Numbered from the stretch's first letter, positions 22,695-34,254 are shown. The stretch is 64,000 nucleotides of DNA from Diploptera punctata (GCA_030220185.1 JASPKZ010010233.1:1-64000), one strand, 5' to 3'. A program made the numbers and translations. Notes: a model not told the origin generated them from the sequence alone.

Positions 22695-23164
22695 TACCGC
22701 CGAAGCGAGCCGTCCTCGCCTCGCGTGATCGCGGGCGGCATTCGCGGTTTTTCGCGGTTTTCCTCTTGGCATGGCAGCATCATCATCAGCAAACCAGCAG
22801 CAGAAAGACTAGAGAAGCTTCATCGCCGCGCATCCCTATCCTGGACTCTCCCACAACGGCGAACTGACACCTAGGCGGATAGGATATTCTATCTGAGGCT
22901 TAGAAGCACTATTTAAACGACAGAATTCATTATTTTCCTTAGACATTCTTTAAAGAAACTGGGCTGAAGAGGACAACCATAAGACCCTAAAACAGTCTGA
23001 AGGCGACAGAAATATCTCTGCGCTTTCAATTCTACTCCTAGACAAAATTGCCAGTCTCAATACAACCCTTGAGGATGCCGGACGCAGTCTCTGGCGAAAA
23101 GTTGGGGAACTACAAGCCTCAAGACCACGGCCAACAGCCTGCAAATCTTCTGCAAGGTCATCAT
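22396..23164 (+). mobile_element. Foldback element with about 110-bp inverted arms and a U6 fragment
   Basis: The left arm (22429-22538) and right arm (23055-23164) are reverse complements with only a handful of mismatches. Both carry ggctgttggccgtggtctt, cttgtagttccccaac and a gaggatg-stem-cgaaa motif. The 12 bases actgaaatagta lie just outside both ends (22384-22395 and 23165-23176), like a target duplication. The interior is unusually GC-rich and holds a U6 snRNA piece on the minus strand. No transposase is seen. Confidence 0.75.
22643..22707 (-). ncRNA. U6 snRNA fragment (pseudogene)
   Basis: On the minus strand it reads gcttcggcggtaacatatac, then taaaattggaacgatacaga, then gaagattagcatggccctgc and gcaa. 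This is U6 from the 5' stem-loop through the catalytic ACAGAGA box and the AGC triad, with a few changes. It stops before the 3' internal stem-loop and the terminal T run. No TATA box lies at the expected distance upstream. It cannot make a complete U6 and is probably a retrocopied piece. Confidence 0.85.
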
Positions 23165-23329
23165 ACTGAAATAGTAGTTTCCACTAAAAAAAAAACTGCT
23201 GAGAAACGGTCAAAGAAGAATTCCATTTACTTGGATACTTGGGTATAGGGTTCTACATTGCAAGATATCTTTTAAAATCTGAACAATCTCCTCTATTTAT
23301 GAATTAAATAATAGAAATATGTAGGACCC

Positions 23330-23591
23330 ACACTGTGGTATTGTTGGTTAAGGCAATACACTATTAGTCGAAAGATTGAGGGCCAAGACCTGATCGGGGT
23401 TAGGATTTTTAAACTGGCTTAACTTTCTGGCCGCATCTTGACCCTGGTGTAGACTCAGCCTCTAACGAAAACAAATACCTTACTATTTTGTGAAGGTAAA
23501 GGCAGCGATCACAAAGGCTGACATCTCGTGCCAATTATCTAGAAAGGTAAACTGCCACCCCTAAGGCCTATTGGTGGGATCACTTTTATAA
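23330..23591 (+). mobile_element. S3 SINE, diverged
   Basis: Follows S3 from the head (tgttggttaaggcaatacac) through ggatttttaaactggc and actcagcctctaacg to the 3' end attggtgggatcactttt. The B box is decayed. Confidence 0.75.
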
Positions 23592-23673
23592 TAGAAACAG
23601 GATAAAAACCTTATTACCAACTATTTAACAGTCCCATTCCTTCAAAGTTGTTCTTTCTTAAAGTAGATAATAT

Positions 23674-24459
23674 AATATATAAAAATGAATGTTTGTTTGT
23701 TCGTACTTTATGCGCGACCATGCCGTTCATCCGATTGTGATGGGGCTTTTTGCAAAATGGTCAGGAGATTGCCGGGATGAACATAGGCTATAAGAGAGTT
23801 GTGATATTCAACTCCCATACCCTTAAAATCGCACTTTGTAGTGGAAAACGTGAAAAAAGTAGCTCTTTGGTCGCTTAAATGGCTTACGCTGCCTAAACCA
23901 TAACAATTGCACAAAATTAATGTACACAGAATTGAATATCTCAAAAAAAACTCTACAAAAAAAGTCCGCGACAACATATGTTTATCTCTTAACGGATAAC
24001 TCACAATAACCATTTTTGTCTTTCATTGATGCCAAGAAGATCGAGACAAGTACGTAGATTCCTGTGCAAGCATAGCAGCACATGGCGGGTATTCTTTTAC
24101 GGATAACTCACAATAACGAATTTTGTCTTTTTAGCTCATTTATGCCAAGAAGATCGGGATGAGTAGATTCCCGAACAACGCCGGGGAAAATAGCAAGGGG
24201 TATCAAAAAATAATTACGATATAAATTTTTCCCTCCACTTATTTAACTAAACATAAAAACACATTAATTTTCGTATTTCAGCTCATTTATGTCAAGATGA
24301 TCGGGATAAATAGATTCCCGGGCAACGCCGGGTAATCCGTACGAAGTATCTAAAAATATAAATTTATAATTATTTTTCCTAATACTTATTCAACTAAACA
24401 TAAAACCACATTAATTTTCATTTATTTAGGCGTAGCAGCGCACTCCGGGTATTAGCTAG
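23674..24459 (+). mobile_element. Helitron-like non-autonomous repeat, ends in ctag before t
   Basis: Starts in an AT run with aaaaatgaatgtttgtttgt and ends at gggtattagctag directly before a t, the CTRR-type end expected for Helitrons. Near the 3' side a short module, gccaagaagatcgggat followed by agattcccgggcaacgcc, appears three times. It has no Rep/helicase. A second, 3'-truncated copy is at 25505-26175. Confidence 0.6.
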
Positions 24460-24476
24460 TTATTTTATATTTTAAG

Positions 24477-24802
24477 TCCACCGCTGTGGTCTCGAGGTAG
24501 CGTGCTGCCTTATCACGCAGAGGGCCCAGGTTCGATCCCCTGCCGGGGCAGTTTTTCTAGGTGAGGGTTTTATCGGGGTTTTTCCTCATCTGTAAGACAA
24601 ATGTCAGGAAAACTTTAAGACCCAAACGGTCCCCGAAATCATATGACCATCATCATCATCATCAGCAGCATTCTTCACCGGTGTGGAAAGCAATGGGAAG
24701 CTATCACACCTACAATTCCCTAGTAAAGCTGTAAGCATAGCATGAAAATGCTATGATTGCAGTGAAGGACCTGCCTTCGAGCAGAATTACTATGGATGGA
24801 TG
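24477..24802 (+). mobile_element. S1 SINE, tail type 1, 9-bp target duplication
   Basis: Complete head, core and ggat tail. The flanks tattttaag (24468-24476) and tattttaag (24803-24811) are identical. It landed just past the end of the Helitron-like repeat. Confidence 0.92.
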
Positions 24803-24811
24803 TATTTTAAG

Positions 24812-25504
24812 GAATTTTTATGTAGTATTACATATTTTATATAGGCTAATATTATTACATAAATATGTACATATTTTGCATGCTAATATTACATAACAAT
24901 CCTAGCCTTAGTTATTACTATTAGGCTATTGAAAACAAATTGCGTAACATTTAAAGAAAGTTGACCCAAAAACAGGATCAGCAATAGTAAAAGGAGCTTC
25001 AAATTATTCAAATGCCTATACTACGAAACAGAGGATCATGAAATTAAAGCCCAGAGTTTGAAAATGAAGGACAATATTCTGTTGCAAATATAATTAACAA
25101 TATTAAATTATGTGCCCTTAAAAAAAGGTTTCAGGGCGCTACAGGATTACAAACTTAAATATAATTAAACTTGTAGGAAATAAATGCATGTATAAAAATT
25201 AAGCGATTTGCTAGATCATGGTTATCTTAATTACAGACAGAAGCAAGGCCCACAACTTGTACGATAACTGCACATCGGATCAGGTTGACGTAAAACATTA
25301 TTTTTTCACTTAATCACTGTCATAACTTGTTGGGCATAAGTCAACAAAAACTGGATAATCATAAAGATATATTAATATTCATGCTCTATTGGTGTTGATA
25401 ATTAATACATATATTATCGATAAAATCCCTATCATCAAACAAAATTTGAAAAATCGTCAACGCGTTTGGTAACGATAACATGTAACTCATAAAGATAGTT
25501 TACA
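24812..25504. other. No feature recognised
   Basis: AT-rich. No frame or repeat that I can name. Confidence 0.35.
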
Positions 25505-26175
25505 TCTAGTATACAAAAATTAATGTTTGTTTGTTCCTACTTTATGCGCGGCCATGCTGTTGATCCGATTGTGATGGGTTTTTTACAAAATATTAAGGAG
25601 ATTCCCGGGATGAACATAGGCTATAAGAGAATTGTAATACTCAACCCCTACAAATCGCCCTTTGTAGCGAAAAATATGAAATAAAGTCCCTACTTTAAGG
25701 CCTAAATTGTTTACGCTGCCTAAAACCATAACAAATACACCAAATTAATGTACATAGAATTGAATATTTCAAAAAGCTCTACAAAAAAGTCCGCGACAGC
25801 ATATGTGTATCTTTTATGGATAACTCACAATAACCATTTTTGTCTTTCATTAATGCCAAGAAGATCGGGATAAGTAGATTCCCGGGCAAACGTGCTCTGC
25901 CATACCGATCACCCGATTGAGATGGGGCTTTTTGAAAAATGTTCAGGAGATTCCGGGCATGAACATAGGCTATAAGAGAGTTGTAATACTCAACCCCTTC
26001 ACCGCTAAAAATTACATTTGTAGTGAAAAACGTGAAATAAATTCCCTATTTTGACGCTTAAATGGCTTACGCTGCCTAAACCATAACAAATACACGAAAT
26101 TAATATACTAAGAATTGAATACCTAAAAAAAAACTCTACTAAAAAGTCCGCGACCAGTACATGTTTATCTTATAA
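25505..26175 (+). mobile_element. Helitron-like repeat, second copy with duplicated body
   Basis: Positions 25512-25890 and 25905-26170 are two successive versions of the same body (gatccgattgtgatggg; gaacataggctataagagag; aagtccgcgac). The second starts straight after the first cccgggcaa motif. The ctag end is missing. Confidence 0.65.
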
Positions 26176-26179
26176 TGTA

Positions 26180-26455
26180 TATTAATAATAATAATAATAA
26201 TAATAAATAGCTTTTTATTTTACCTGGCAGAGTTAAGGCCTTAAGGCCTTGTCTACCACTCAACCAGGATGGTAAGGATGATGGCCATATGATTTCGGGG
26301 ACCGTTTGGGCCTTAAAGTTTTCCTGACATTTGTCTTACAGGTGAGGAAAAACCCCGATAAAAACCTCACCCAGAAAAACTGCCCCGACCGGGGATCGAA
26401 ACCGGGCCCGCTGCGTGACAAGGCAGCACGCTACCTCGAGACCACAGCGGTGGAT
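26180..26455 (-). mobile_element. S1 SINE carrying the L-gamma LINE 3' tail (tail type 4)
   Basis: The minus strand begins with the S1 head and core (26284-26455). After atcatatggcc it switches to ggttgagtggtagacaaggc, then taactctgccaggtaaaata and ATT units, which is the 3' end of L-gamma at 14141-14790. This is direct evidence for a LINE partner of this SINE subtype. Confidence 0.8.
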
Positions 26456-26685
26456 ATGTTTTGTATTTACATTGTACGTAGTATACATAGAGGGCAGTGG
26501 TTTTACTTCCCGCACGTGGGTGTAAATGTAATATTACAGTATAGTTATTAAGGTTGGCAATCCTGAAATGTAGGAAGTTGAACTTTCAATCATGGCCGCT
26601 ATTGCTGTAAGTACGACAAATCACACTATCGCGCAAAAATACATATTTACAGTAAAAAAAATATATATTGTACACTAATTATAAT

Positions 26686-27028
26686 GGAGTCTCGAGCGGT
26701 TAAGGTAGGAAGCCTTGGCGCAGAGCTACGGGACTTGCGCTGGTTCGGGTCTCCATGGGGGAAGAAATTTTCTCATGATATTTCGGCCAGTATGGGACCG
26801 GTGCCCACCCAGCATCGTGAGGCAATTGGGTAGCTACAATAAGTAGCGGCTCCAGGTTGAGGAACCAGCTATAACGGCTGGGGGACTCGACATGCTAACC
26901 ACATGTCACCCCTACACTGGCTGTTGAACATCTACCTCTGTGATTGACACATGTGGATGTGAAGGGCCAGCAGCCGGCTGGTAAAAGGGCAACCGCTGAA
27001 AAGTGGAAAGACTCTCAATCAGATCGGA
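26686..27028 (+). mobile_element. S2 SINE, near full length
   Basis: Head gagcggttaaggtaggaagc with B box ggttcgggtctcc (tRNA-Leu/Ser-like). The body has ggtgcccacccagcatcgtg and gctataacggctgggggact. The tail is aaaagtggaaagactctcaa followed by tcagatcgg, the same end as the copy bounded by target duplications at 50662-51010. Confidence 0.85.
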
Positions 27029-27265
27029 TGAATCCATGTGGGTTTCGTGGTGGACGAAACGGAGTTTGGACAGGTTTTCTCGGGGTTTATACCATTTTCC
27101 CCTGCCACAATTTCATTCCACCGTTTCTCCAGGGTATCTCATCCATTCGTTTCATTTCGTTCATCTGCGTTCATGGTGCGTGAGGCGGGTCGGCCGATAC
27201 CATTGTCATTCATAGACCTCTGTATAGGGTCTCCATCTCATCTCATCTCATTCCCGAACCCGACC
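27029..27265 (+). repeat. R3 interspersed repeat
   Basis: Shares gacaggttttctcggggttt, cattttcccctgccaca and a run of catctcat units with 42775-43050. It could be an extension of an S2-headed element or a separate SINE body. The open frames here are not conserved. Confidence 0.55.
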
Positions 27266-27376
27266 CTTAGTTGGACACGAGTTGAGTATATTAATTATAA
27301 TGGATTAAAATACATTAAAAATTGCAGAGTACATTTCATATACATACAACATTTTAAAGCCTATAAACATAACAAA

Positions 27377-27377
<1 letters not shown>

Positions 27378-27452
<75 letters not shown>
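27378..27452 (+). repeat. Microsatellite (AAT)n
   Basis: 25 units. It is the tail of the minus-strand L-gamma LINE. The poly-asparagine and poly-isoleucine frames are artefacts. Confidence 0.95.
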
Positions 27453-27455
<3 letters not shown>

Positions 27456-28060
27456 CAGGAAACATCAATTAATACATGTAGATTACACGAGGCAATGATC
27501 AAGCCAAAGTTAGAGCAAACATAAATTTATATTTCTTTTAAATGATTTGAACGTCCGGCAGTCCTTGATTTGCTGTGGTAGGAAATTCCAGTTGTGAAAA
27601 GTGGAGAAAGTATATGATGTGGAATGGTCTATGTTGCGATATGTTAAGAGATTATATTGCGACCGTTATTTACAAGGATAGATACTGGAACCGAGATGCT
27701 AAATAATTGGGAGTAGAAGTATGCAAAATCTTATATAAGAAAAGTAGACAGTGAAAATATCTTCTATCTTTGAGATGGAGCCATGACAATGAGTGGAAAA
27801 ATGGAGAAATGTGATAATATTTTCGGACATTAAATATGAATGTGATACACTTATGAACATGCTGCACTTTGTCCGACAATCCATCACTTATGTCGGTTAG
27901 TAGAACGTCACAACAATCAAAATGTGGCATCACTAAGGTTTGAATTAAACTTGTTTTAAGAGCTGTAAAAAAATATTCTTGAGACGCTTTAGGAAATGCA
28001 TTATAGAGAAGATATTTTTATATGTTTGTTTATTTGGATTTTCTAATGATACTTGACTCT
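27453..28060 (-). mobile_element. L-gamma LINE (CR1/Jockey-like), reverse transcriptase C-terminal part
   Basis: The minus-strand frame from 27933 reads MPHFDCCDVLLTDISDGLSD, then HISPFFHSLSWL, then KILHTSTPNYLASRFQYLS. This is the thumb and connector region after the YADD box in CR1/Jockey-type enzymes. Further upstream, MHFLKRLKN in another frame marks one frameshift. The YADD box and endonuclease are absent. Positions 28060-28250 may be more of it but are too decayed to say. Confidence 0.8.
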
Positions 28061-28365
28061 TGTAGTGAATTTTGGTGAAGTGCGGAAGGTTCCACATAGC
28101 TACATACGTCCACTCTCTTTTCACCTCCTCTTGGCGACTCCTGAGTTCGTTAATATTTCGAAAGAGAGAATGATATGCAGAAAGCAAATGGAAGCTACCG
28201 CATTTATACACAGTCTTAGTGAAATTGGAAACTTCGTTGTTTAATGAAAATTATAAGTTATTGCACTTAACCCAAGAAATTTGCAAAAATGATAAAAAAG
28301 ACACTTTTAAATGAGATTAAAATGTTTTAGGAAAGTAAATTATACAGGAAATTATAGTAAAATAT

Positions 28366-28428
28366 GAATAACTTATGTCCGCGCGGCCATTAACCTATGG
28401 GTTCGATGATGCCAATGAGTTAGTTAGT
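28366..28428 (+). mobile_element. L-alpha LINE, last 60 bases
   Basis: Only the 3' end is present: cttatgtccgcgcggccatt, then gggttcgatgatgccaatga and gttagttagt. An extreme 5' truncation. Confidence 0.75.
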
Positions 28429-28443
28429 TGTATATACTCCATA

Positions 28444-28795
28444 TGTACTGCATGGGGACATGGGTGCTCCCTAGCGGGAATTTTTTAACCAAGCTAATTT
28501 AGTTACGCTTATTTACCTATACATATCAACGAGTGACATGTGGTTAGCACATCGTCTCAGTAAGACATATAGTTGGCAACTAAGGTATTACTTAGATGAA
28601 GGTCGGTTAAATTTTGCACAGATGTCTTTTTATTCAGACTTGCGGTTCTTTACTAACCTGAAAAAATTCAGACTCGGGGCTTAAATTATTTTCAGGAGGA
28701 ATTGTCCCTTGCATTTTCCATCCTAAAAATCCATCGGCCCCGGCCGGGTTTGAATCCGCGACCCTCGGGACTGGTAGATAGTAAGATTAAAAACA
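28444..28795 (-). mobile_element. S4 SINE
   Basis: Reverse-complement match to 11827-12200: the 3' end cccatgtcccc, ccgatggatttttaggatgg, and the head ctatctaccagtcccgaggg with B box ggattcaaaccc. It follows the L-alpha stub directly. Confidence 0.75.
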
Positions 28796-29820
28796 TCCAG
28801 CATTTGAATCTCCTGATTTATAACAATTGAGTACTGATCATTTTTTCACAAATCTAACTATGCCATCTATGATTAGAATTTCATGGACCTACTACAAAAC
28901 AATAATTTATAACATTTAATCTGTTGTATTATTCACCACACATCCTGTACGTCTGCTGAAAACAAAATTATTATAGGAAAATACCCATTTCGACAAATAA
29001 TTGAAGATTAAAATAGGAAAAGAAAAAATAATAACATTAAATTCGAATATCACAAAATATGACAGTCAACCATTCCTGTGCTCTCATATTTTAAATAATT
29101 TCATCCACGAGACAGATATATTTTGTTGCCTTTGACCTCTAGTAAACTAAATAGTAATTTCCAACGTACACAAATTATTATAGGCCCATCCTAATTATGC
29201 AAATATATTTCTGGTAATGTTTAACCCTAACCAAACACCCGTCATAAATGTTAACATGCACATCAATAGCTGCATTATTTTACATATAATTATAAATGAC
29301 TGGCCTTGCGGTCTCCTTTTTAGGTTCATTGTCTCCGAAAAGAGAAGATGAGGCCATGAGCCAAACATAAGTTTTCACTTTGTAAGTTCAGTCAGGTTTA
29401 ATTTCGAGTTCTAGTAGGCCGATGTCTAATTCATTTCTAAATATCAATTAAAAACTATAGTTACAGATTATCCTAGTGGAGCGGAAAATAGATCAAACTA
29501 AAATCCATGTGGTATGAGAAAGTGGTCAACATTTATATATGATTTTTAAAAATTGTTCTAATATCACAATGCAGGGAATGAAATTATCAGTTTAGCCTTG
29601 GAAAAGGTCTACCGGTATAATCCTTCACGGGTAGAAAAACAAAACAAAATTCTGTTAAATATGTTAAGGACTAAATGCTCTTACTTAGACACAATTCAGT
29701 TCTCTATACTTTAGTAGAAAAAATCTTTTGTGAAATTTCGTTAGAAATAAGTTCGTTCCTATATTCCTAACCTTATGTTTTACCATAAAAACTTACATCA
29801 CGCTGTTGATATAAGGTAAT
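28796..29820. other. No feature recognised
   Basis: About 1 kb of AT-rich sequence with no frame, repeat or RNA motif that I can name. Confidence 0.4.
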
Positions 29821-29821
29821 G

Positions 29822-30672
29822 TTATAGTTTTATTAGGCAACAGTGAGGAAATACTAAAAGCCAACACACATATTCTATTAAGTAACACCAATAAACTGTG
29901 GCTGGAAGTAAATATCAATAAAACTAAATAATATTGTCAAACATATAATAGAAATGAACACTTAATAACAAATAAAGGAAATTTTCAAGAAATGGAGTAA
30001 TTAAAAAGAATCGTAGGAAGAACAATTATAATCAAGAATTAATCAACACTTATAAAATTCATATTAAATATAAAATCGGTACCTGCTAAGTTAAGTACGA
30101 CTGACATACCAGGTACCAATTTTATATTGAATATCTTATCAAGAATTAAGCTCTGAAAACAATTTTAAAACAGGACCAACTCTGGAAACACATGGACACT
30201 CTGCGAACCCAACTTCTCTAAAAAAAAGTTTAACTTAAAAATATATGAAACTGTTATTATTTGAGTTAAATTTATACCGTAAAGGAGGACAAACGATTAC
30301 AAGTGTTTGAGAATAAAGTTCTTGGAAACGTTTTTGGATCAAATAGAGACAGACAGGTGAATGAAGAAGATTAAATGACAGTGAGCTATATTATCTTTAT
30401 GGGAAACCAGATATAATAAGAACAGTAAAGTCTCGTAGACTGCGATGGTAAGGGAATGAAAGAAAGACATGGAAACTTAATGTAAGAAAACCAGAGGGAA
30501 AGCGTCCAGAAAGCAATCAAAGTATAAGTTGGTAGAATAATATTAAGCATGTTTGAGGGAGATGAATTATACAGCAAATGACTGTAAACATTAGCTCCAG
30601 TTAGGAATGTATGGAGAACATATTATGTCCGCTCGGCCATGAACCTCCGGGTTCGAGAGTGCTAGTGAGTTA
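29822..30672 (+). mobile_element. L-alpha LINE, heavily decayed, interrupted
   Basis: Starts at aacagtgaggaaatactaaa (just after the YADD box) and ends at gttcgagagtgctagtgagt. Between 30062 and 30140 an inverted pair, atataaaatcggtacctg and caggtaccaattttatat, encloses tacgactgacat. That is the terminal sequence of the Penelope family, so a scrap of P has entered this copy. No open frame survives. Confidence 0.75.
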
Positions 30673-30679
30673 GTGAAGT

Positions 30680-31742
30680 TTCAGCGTGCTTTCACTTGCA
30701 TATTATGATACTTCATTTTCTATTGATTATGGGTAAGAGCGGAATTATATGAAGGGCATAACATGAGAAAAAGAAGGACATATATGGCAAAAGCTAACAC
30801 CGATAATAAAAAAAATATTAATTGATGTTATATTTATACAAAAAGAGGTAAGAAATTAACTTATGGCTGGTTTCTTTTCTAATTTAATTTAATCTTCCCT
30901 GCCTATATGTCTTTCATCTGGGTGAATAGATTGACCTGCATATCTCTCTATCTATTTATCTATCATATGCCATCTGTTAGGATTTAAACGTTTAAATTAA
31001 TACAAAGTATTTATTCGAGGATCTTGGCCGCGTCTTGCAGTGTTGTTTTGATCCCATCTGCTGACCTCGTCTCTTCGTTCTGCATCTCGACGTTTCATCA
31101 TCTACTGTGGGAGACATCTTCAGGAGACCTTCGGTCCGTCCGCTCTCTTCGTTCCGTCATTCTTAGTAAAACGGAAAGGCACAAAACACGCTGAGAAGCT
31201 GAGCCTAGAACAACTGTCAAACTAATAATTATTAAGGAAGTTCCTAAAAAATATCTCATTTAGTTCTAATGTCCCGTGGAGATTTATTTTCACTCATCTG
31301 TTTCCGATTGCCCTGGAGTCCCACTTAACATCGTACAAAATGAGGACCGGTAACTTTCCTGGGGAGTAAAATTGTTTTGATTGTAGATGTAGACACGATA
31401 CTGCCTCATCCTCGTGCTAAGTATGCGAATCCCTGAATACACGGCCCCCTGGGTTGTTAATGGGTATATTCATCCCTGTAAAAATATTATTAAATTGTTT
31501 TTGGAAATAAGATAATATTTACCAATATACTCACATTATTTATTTAAATGGAAAATTATGAGAATTTATTCCACATGTTTAAAAAAAGAGCTGAGCGTGC
31601 TGACAGGCATGCCATGTGGATCGTGTAAAATGTTCGGCTGATTATCACATCCATGCTAAGTAATTGGCGTGACAATGTAACAATGGGTTCAACTTCTCCG
31701 GAAATACTAGTAGCGTAATCAATGTCGGTATTTACATTCTCT
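30680..31742. other. No gene; possible Penelope-type motif at 31085-31135
   Basis: On the minus strand at 31085-31135, tcctgaagatgtctcccaca is followed by gatgatgaaacgtcgag. This has the order CTGAAGATG...GAAACGTCG seen near ends of Penelope-type repeats. The rest is unrecognised. Confidence 0.4.
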
Positions 31743-31754
31743 ATACAGATACGC

Positions 31755-32021
31755 GTCCACCGCTGTGGTCTCGAGGTAGCTCACTGCCTTGTCACGCAGC
31801 GGGCCCGGGTTCGATCCCCGGTCGGGGCAGTTTTTCTGGGTGAGGTTTTTATCGGGGTTTTTCCTCACCTGTAAGTCCCTATCATCATCCTTCACCGGTG
31901 TGGAAAGCAACGGGAAGCTACCACACCTACAATTTCCCTAGTAAAGCTGCAAGCATAGCATGTAAATGCTATGATTGCAGTGAAGGATCTGCCTTCGGGC
32001 AGAATTACTATGGATGGATGG
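31755..32021 (+). mobile_element. S1 SINE with core deletion, 12-bp target duplication
   Basis: Identical 12-base flanks atacagatacgc (31743-31754 and 32022-32033). The head and B box are intact, but about 60 bases of core, from acaaatgtcagg to atcatatgg, are missing. The clean target duplications show that the deletion did not come from a rearrangement at the element ends. Confidence 0.93.
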
Positions 32022-32033
32022 ATACAGATACGC

Positions 32034-32481
32034 CTGCATTTGGATCAGTGTATTGGGAATTCGGATCCTGTTGAGGACTGGATTTTTTCAGGGCATAAAA
32101 GTCCTGCCATGTAACAATAGTGATTAGTGATTTTTTTGGGCGCCTAAACATCAAAGGCCATTAGCGCCTGCATGAGGAATAAGTGAGAATTATTTTGGCA
32201 TTTAAAAGGCTGGGTGCCATTTGGAATTAATTTTATGGGTAGGGGGCTATGTTCTCAGTGTTCATGAGGACGAAATCAACATGTTTTCTAGGGAATTTAT
32301 CTGGAATAATACAAGGTACAAGGATTGTAGGTTTATTCAATGGTTCCCTAACATTACACGCGAGTTTTCTATTAACTGACAAGTGCCGAATTTCTACCGC
32401 GTTTTATTACTTAAGAACATGCTTTAATTCCCGGTCACTTTTACTACGCGGAAATTTATTTGTGTAGTTTACAAGATGGTA
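32034..32481. other. No feature recognised
   Basis: No repeat or gene that I can name. A 72-codon open frame at 32249 has no supporting features. Confidence 0.35.
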
Positions 32482-32875
32482 TCCACCGCTGTGGTCTCGA
32501 GGTAGCGTGCTGCCTCGTCACGCAGCGAGCCCGGGTTCGATCCCCGGTCGGGACAGTTTTTCTGGGTGAGGATTTTATCGGGGTTTTTCCTCACCTGTAA
32601 GACAAATGTCAGGAAAACTTTAAGGCCCAAACGGTCCCCGAAATCATATGGCCATCGCAATCATCATCATCGTTCATATTCATCTTAGATTAAGCTTAGA
32701 ATTAAGGACTCTCCTGGTGTATCACTATCATCATCATCATCACCCATCATATCATCGGGCCAACGTAACCCCGCAATCCAGGCGCCCCAACCTCAGAAGT
32801 GGGTTACAAGTACGCCATGTCAGGAGAGAACACCAGGAATGTCGAAAGACAACCTGGGGCAATTGCAAAAAAAAA
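32482..32875 (+). mobile_element. S1 SINE, tail type 3
   Basis: Full-length partner of 11187-11575 with the same tail (taagcttagaattaaggact; gtgggttacaagtacgcc; aacctggggcaattgc) and an A9 tract. No clear target duplication. Confidence 0.9.
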
Positions 32876-32896
32876 TGTTAATTAACTTATAATTTA

Positions 32897-33385
32897 TTAT
32901 ACATCATGCAATTCTTGAAAGTATACTTACTTATGAAGCAGGTACTTATGAAGCAGGTACTTATGAAGCAGAACTTTGGCCATTAACAACAAAAATTAAT
33001 ATATTTTGACAACTGAAATGGATTTTATACGAAGGGCAGCAATAATTTCAAGAAGGTAAAAAATTAGAAACTCAGTTATAAGGGAGAAAATGAAGATTGA
33101 AGATACTATTTTAGATCATTATCATCATTTAGTTTTAATAAACTCAGCAATTAACATTGTACGGACATGTTCAGCGAATGGAAGAGGATCGACTACCAAA
33201 ATGTGTTTTGGAATGGAAACCTCACGGAAGACGAGGCAGAGGAAGACCTAAAACTTCCTAGAGTCAGGAAATGTATTTATATATGAGGGAGAAACATCTA
33301 CAACCAGGAGATTGGCTGGACCGACAAAATTGGCTATTAGGAATCGGGCGATGTCAAATACATTAATCAACCGATATATATATTT
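32897..33385 (+). mobile_element. L-beta LINE C-terminal fragment with 15-bp triplication
   Basis: Matches 53783-54222 at the DNA level (atgaagattgaagatactat; gaagacgaggcagaggaaga; aaccaggagattggctgga). Frames are broken. At 32928-32973 the unit acttatgaagcaggt is repeated nearly three times where the other copy has it once. Confidence 0.85.
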
Positions 33386-33755
33386 TACGGCTCTGCAATA
33401 TCGAAAAATAATTATCACCATTTAGTGGTGGTCTGATGGAAATTTACAATATTGCTTGATAGCGAAGAATATTCTAAGTCTGTATCACCTCCTGATGGTG
33501 ATTATGCCTAATAAGTTGTCTACCTGCACGGTCGACATGACGAGCGATGACTAAGAAAGGTCGCGAGTAAATAAATTATTCAATATATCTATCTAAATAC
33601 AAAAACTCGGGTAGGTTCGAGGTAGGGGTATTCTGAGACTTTCGAACTGTACAGTTGGTTAATTGTTTATATAACAATACCTGGATTGGTTAATTCACGT
33701 TAAAGGGGTATTTCTCAGACTCTACAAAAGGCTCCAAATAGTCAGCGCAAAATAT
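33386..33755. other. No feature recognised
   Basis: No frame or repeat that I can name. Confidence 0.3.
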
Positions 33756-34135
33756 AGCCTCTCTCTACCAAACCCTTCCATCTACCTTCACGTGGTGGGA
33801 CTGTTTTTACTGAAGATGGAGGGTGAATGGCGAGTTTCTGGCGCCATAAAACCAGATGCTCGGGGCAGACAGAGCTCTGTAAGCCTTGTAAGGCAGTCTG
33901 TCTAGAGAAAGACAACTCCGAAATTAAACTCTGGTCCTCCAGGTTGGGGGTTTTGCGGTTGGGCTGGTAACCCACCCAAGTAAAAAAACTATCACTCAGA
34001 AGTCTCAAGTGCGAATACGAACTTGGAAAAAGATCTTCGGGACGAACAAGGAAACGATGGACTTGAGACCGGAACAGGTCGCATTGACCTAATCCTGGAA
34101 AGGAAGAAGAAAAAGAAGAAGAAGGGGTATTTGCC
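33756..34135 (-). repeat. R2 interspersed repeat
   Basis: On the minus strand it contains cccccaacctggaggaccag, a phrase also present at 53090 on the plus strand, then agacagactgccttacaagg and a purine run at its far end. The 131-codon frame over it has no recognisable domain. It may be the 5' region of a LINE. Confidence 0.5.
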
Positions 34136-34254
34136 ACTTATTTCTAGTTTTCAGGACTGCTCTCAGACATGGGGTCCTAAATGATTTTGGTTGCCGTTCA
34201 CCTGCGGTGATATATATTTATATATTCTACTTACTTACTTACTTACTTACTTTT

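Noticed and set aside
22643..22707. A working U6 gene
   Set aside because: It lacks the 3' part and the T-run terminator, has no TATA box at the right distance, and has substitutions in the 5' stem.
33742..34137. A 131-codon frame as a host gene
   Set aside because: It lies in R2 repeat sequence shared with 53058-53540, has no domain, and ends in a purine-run translation.
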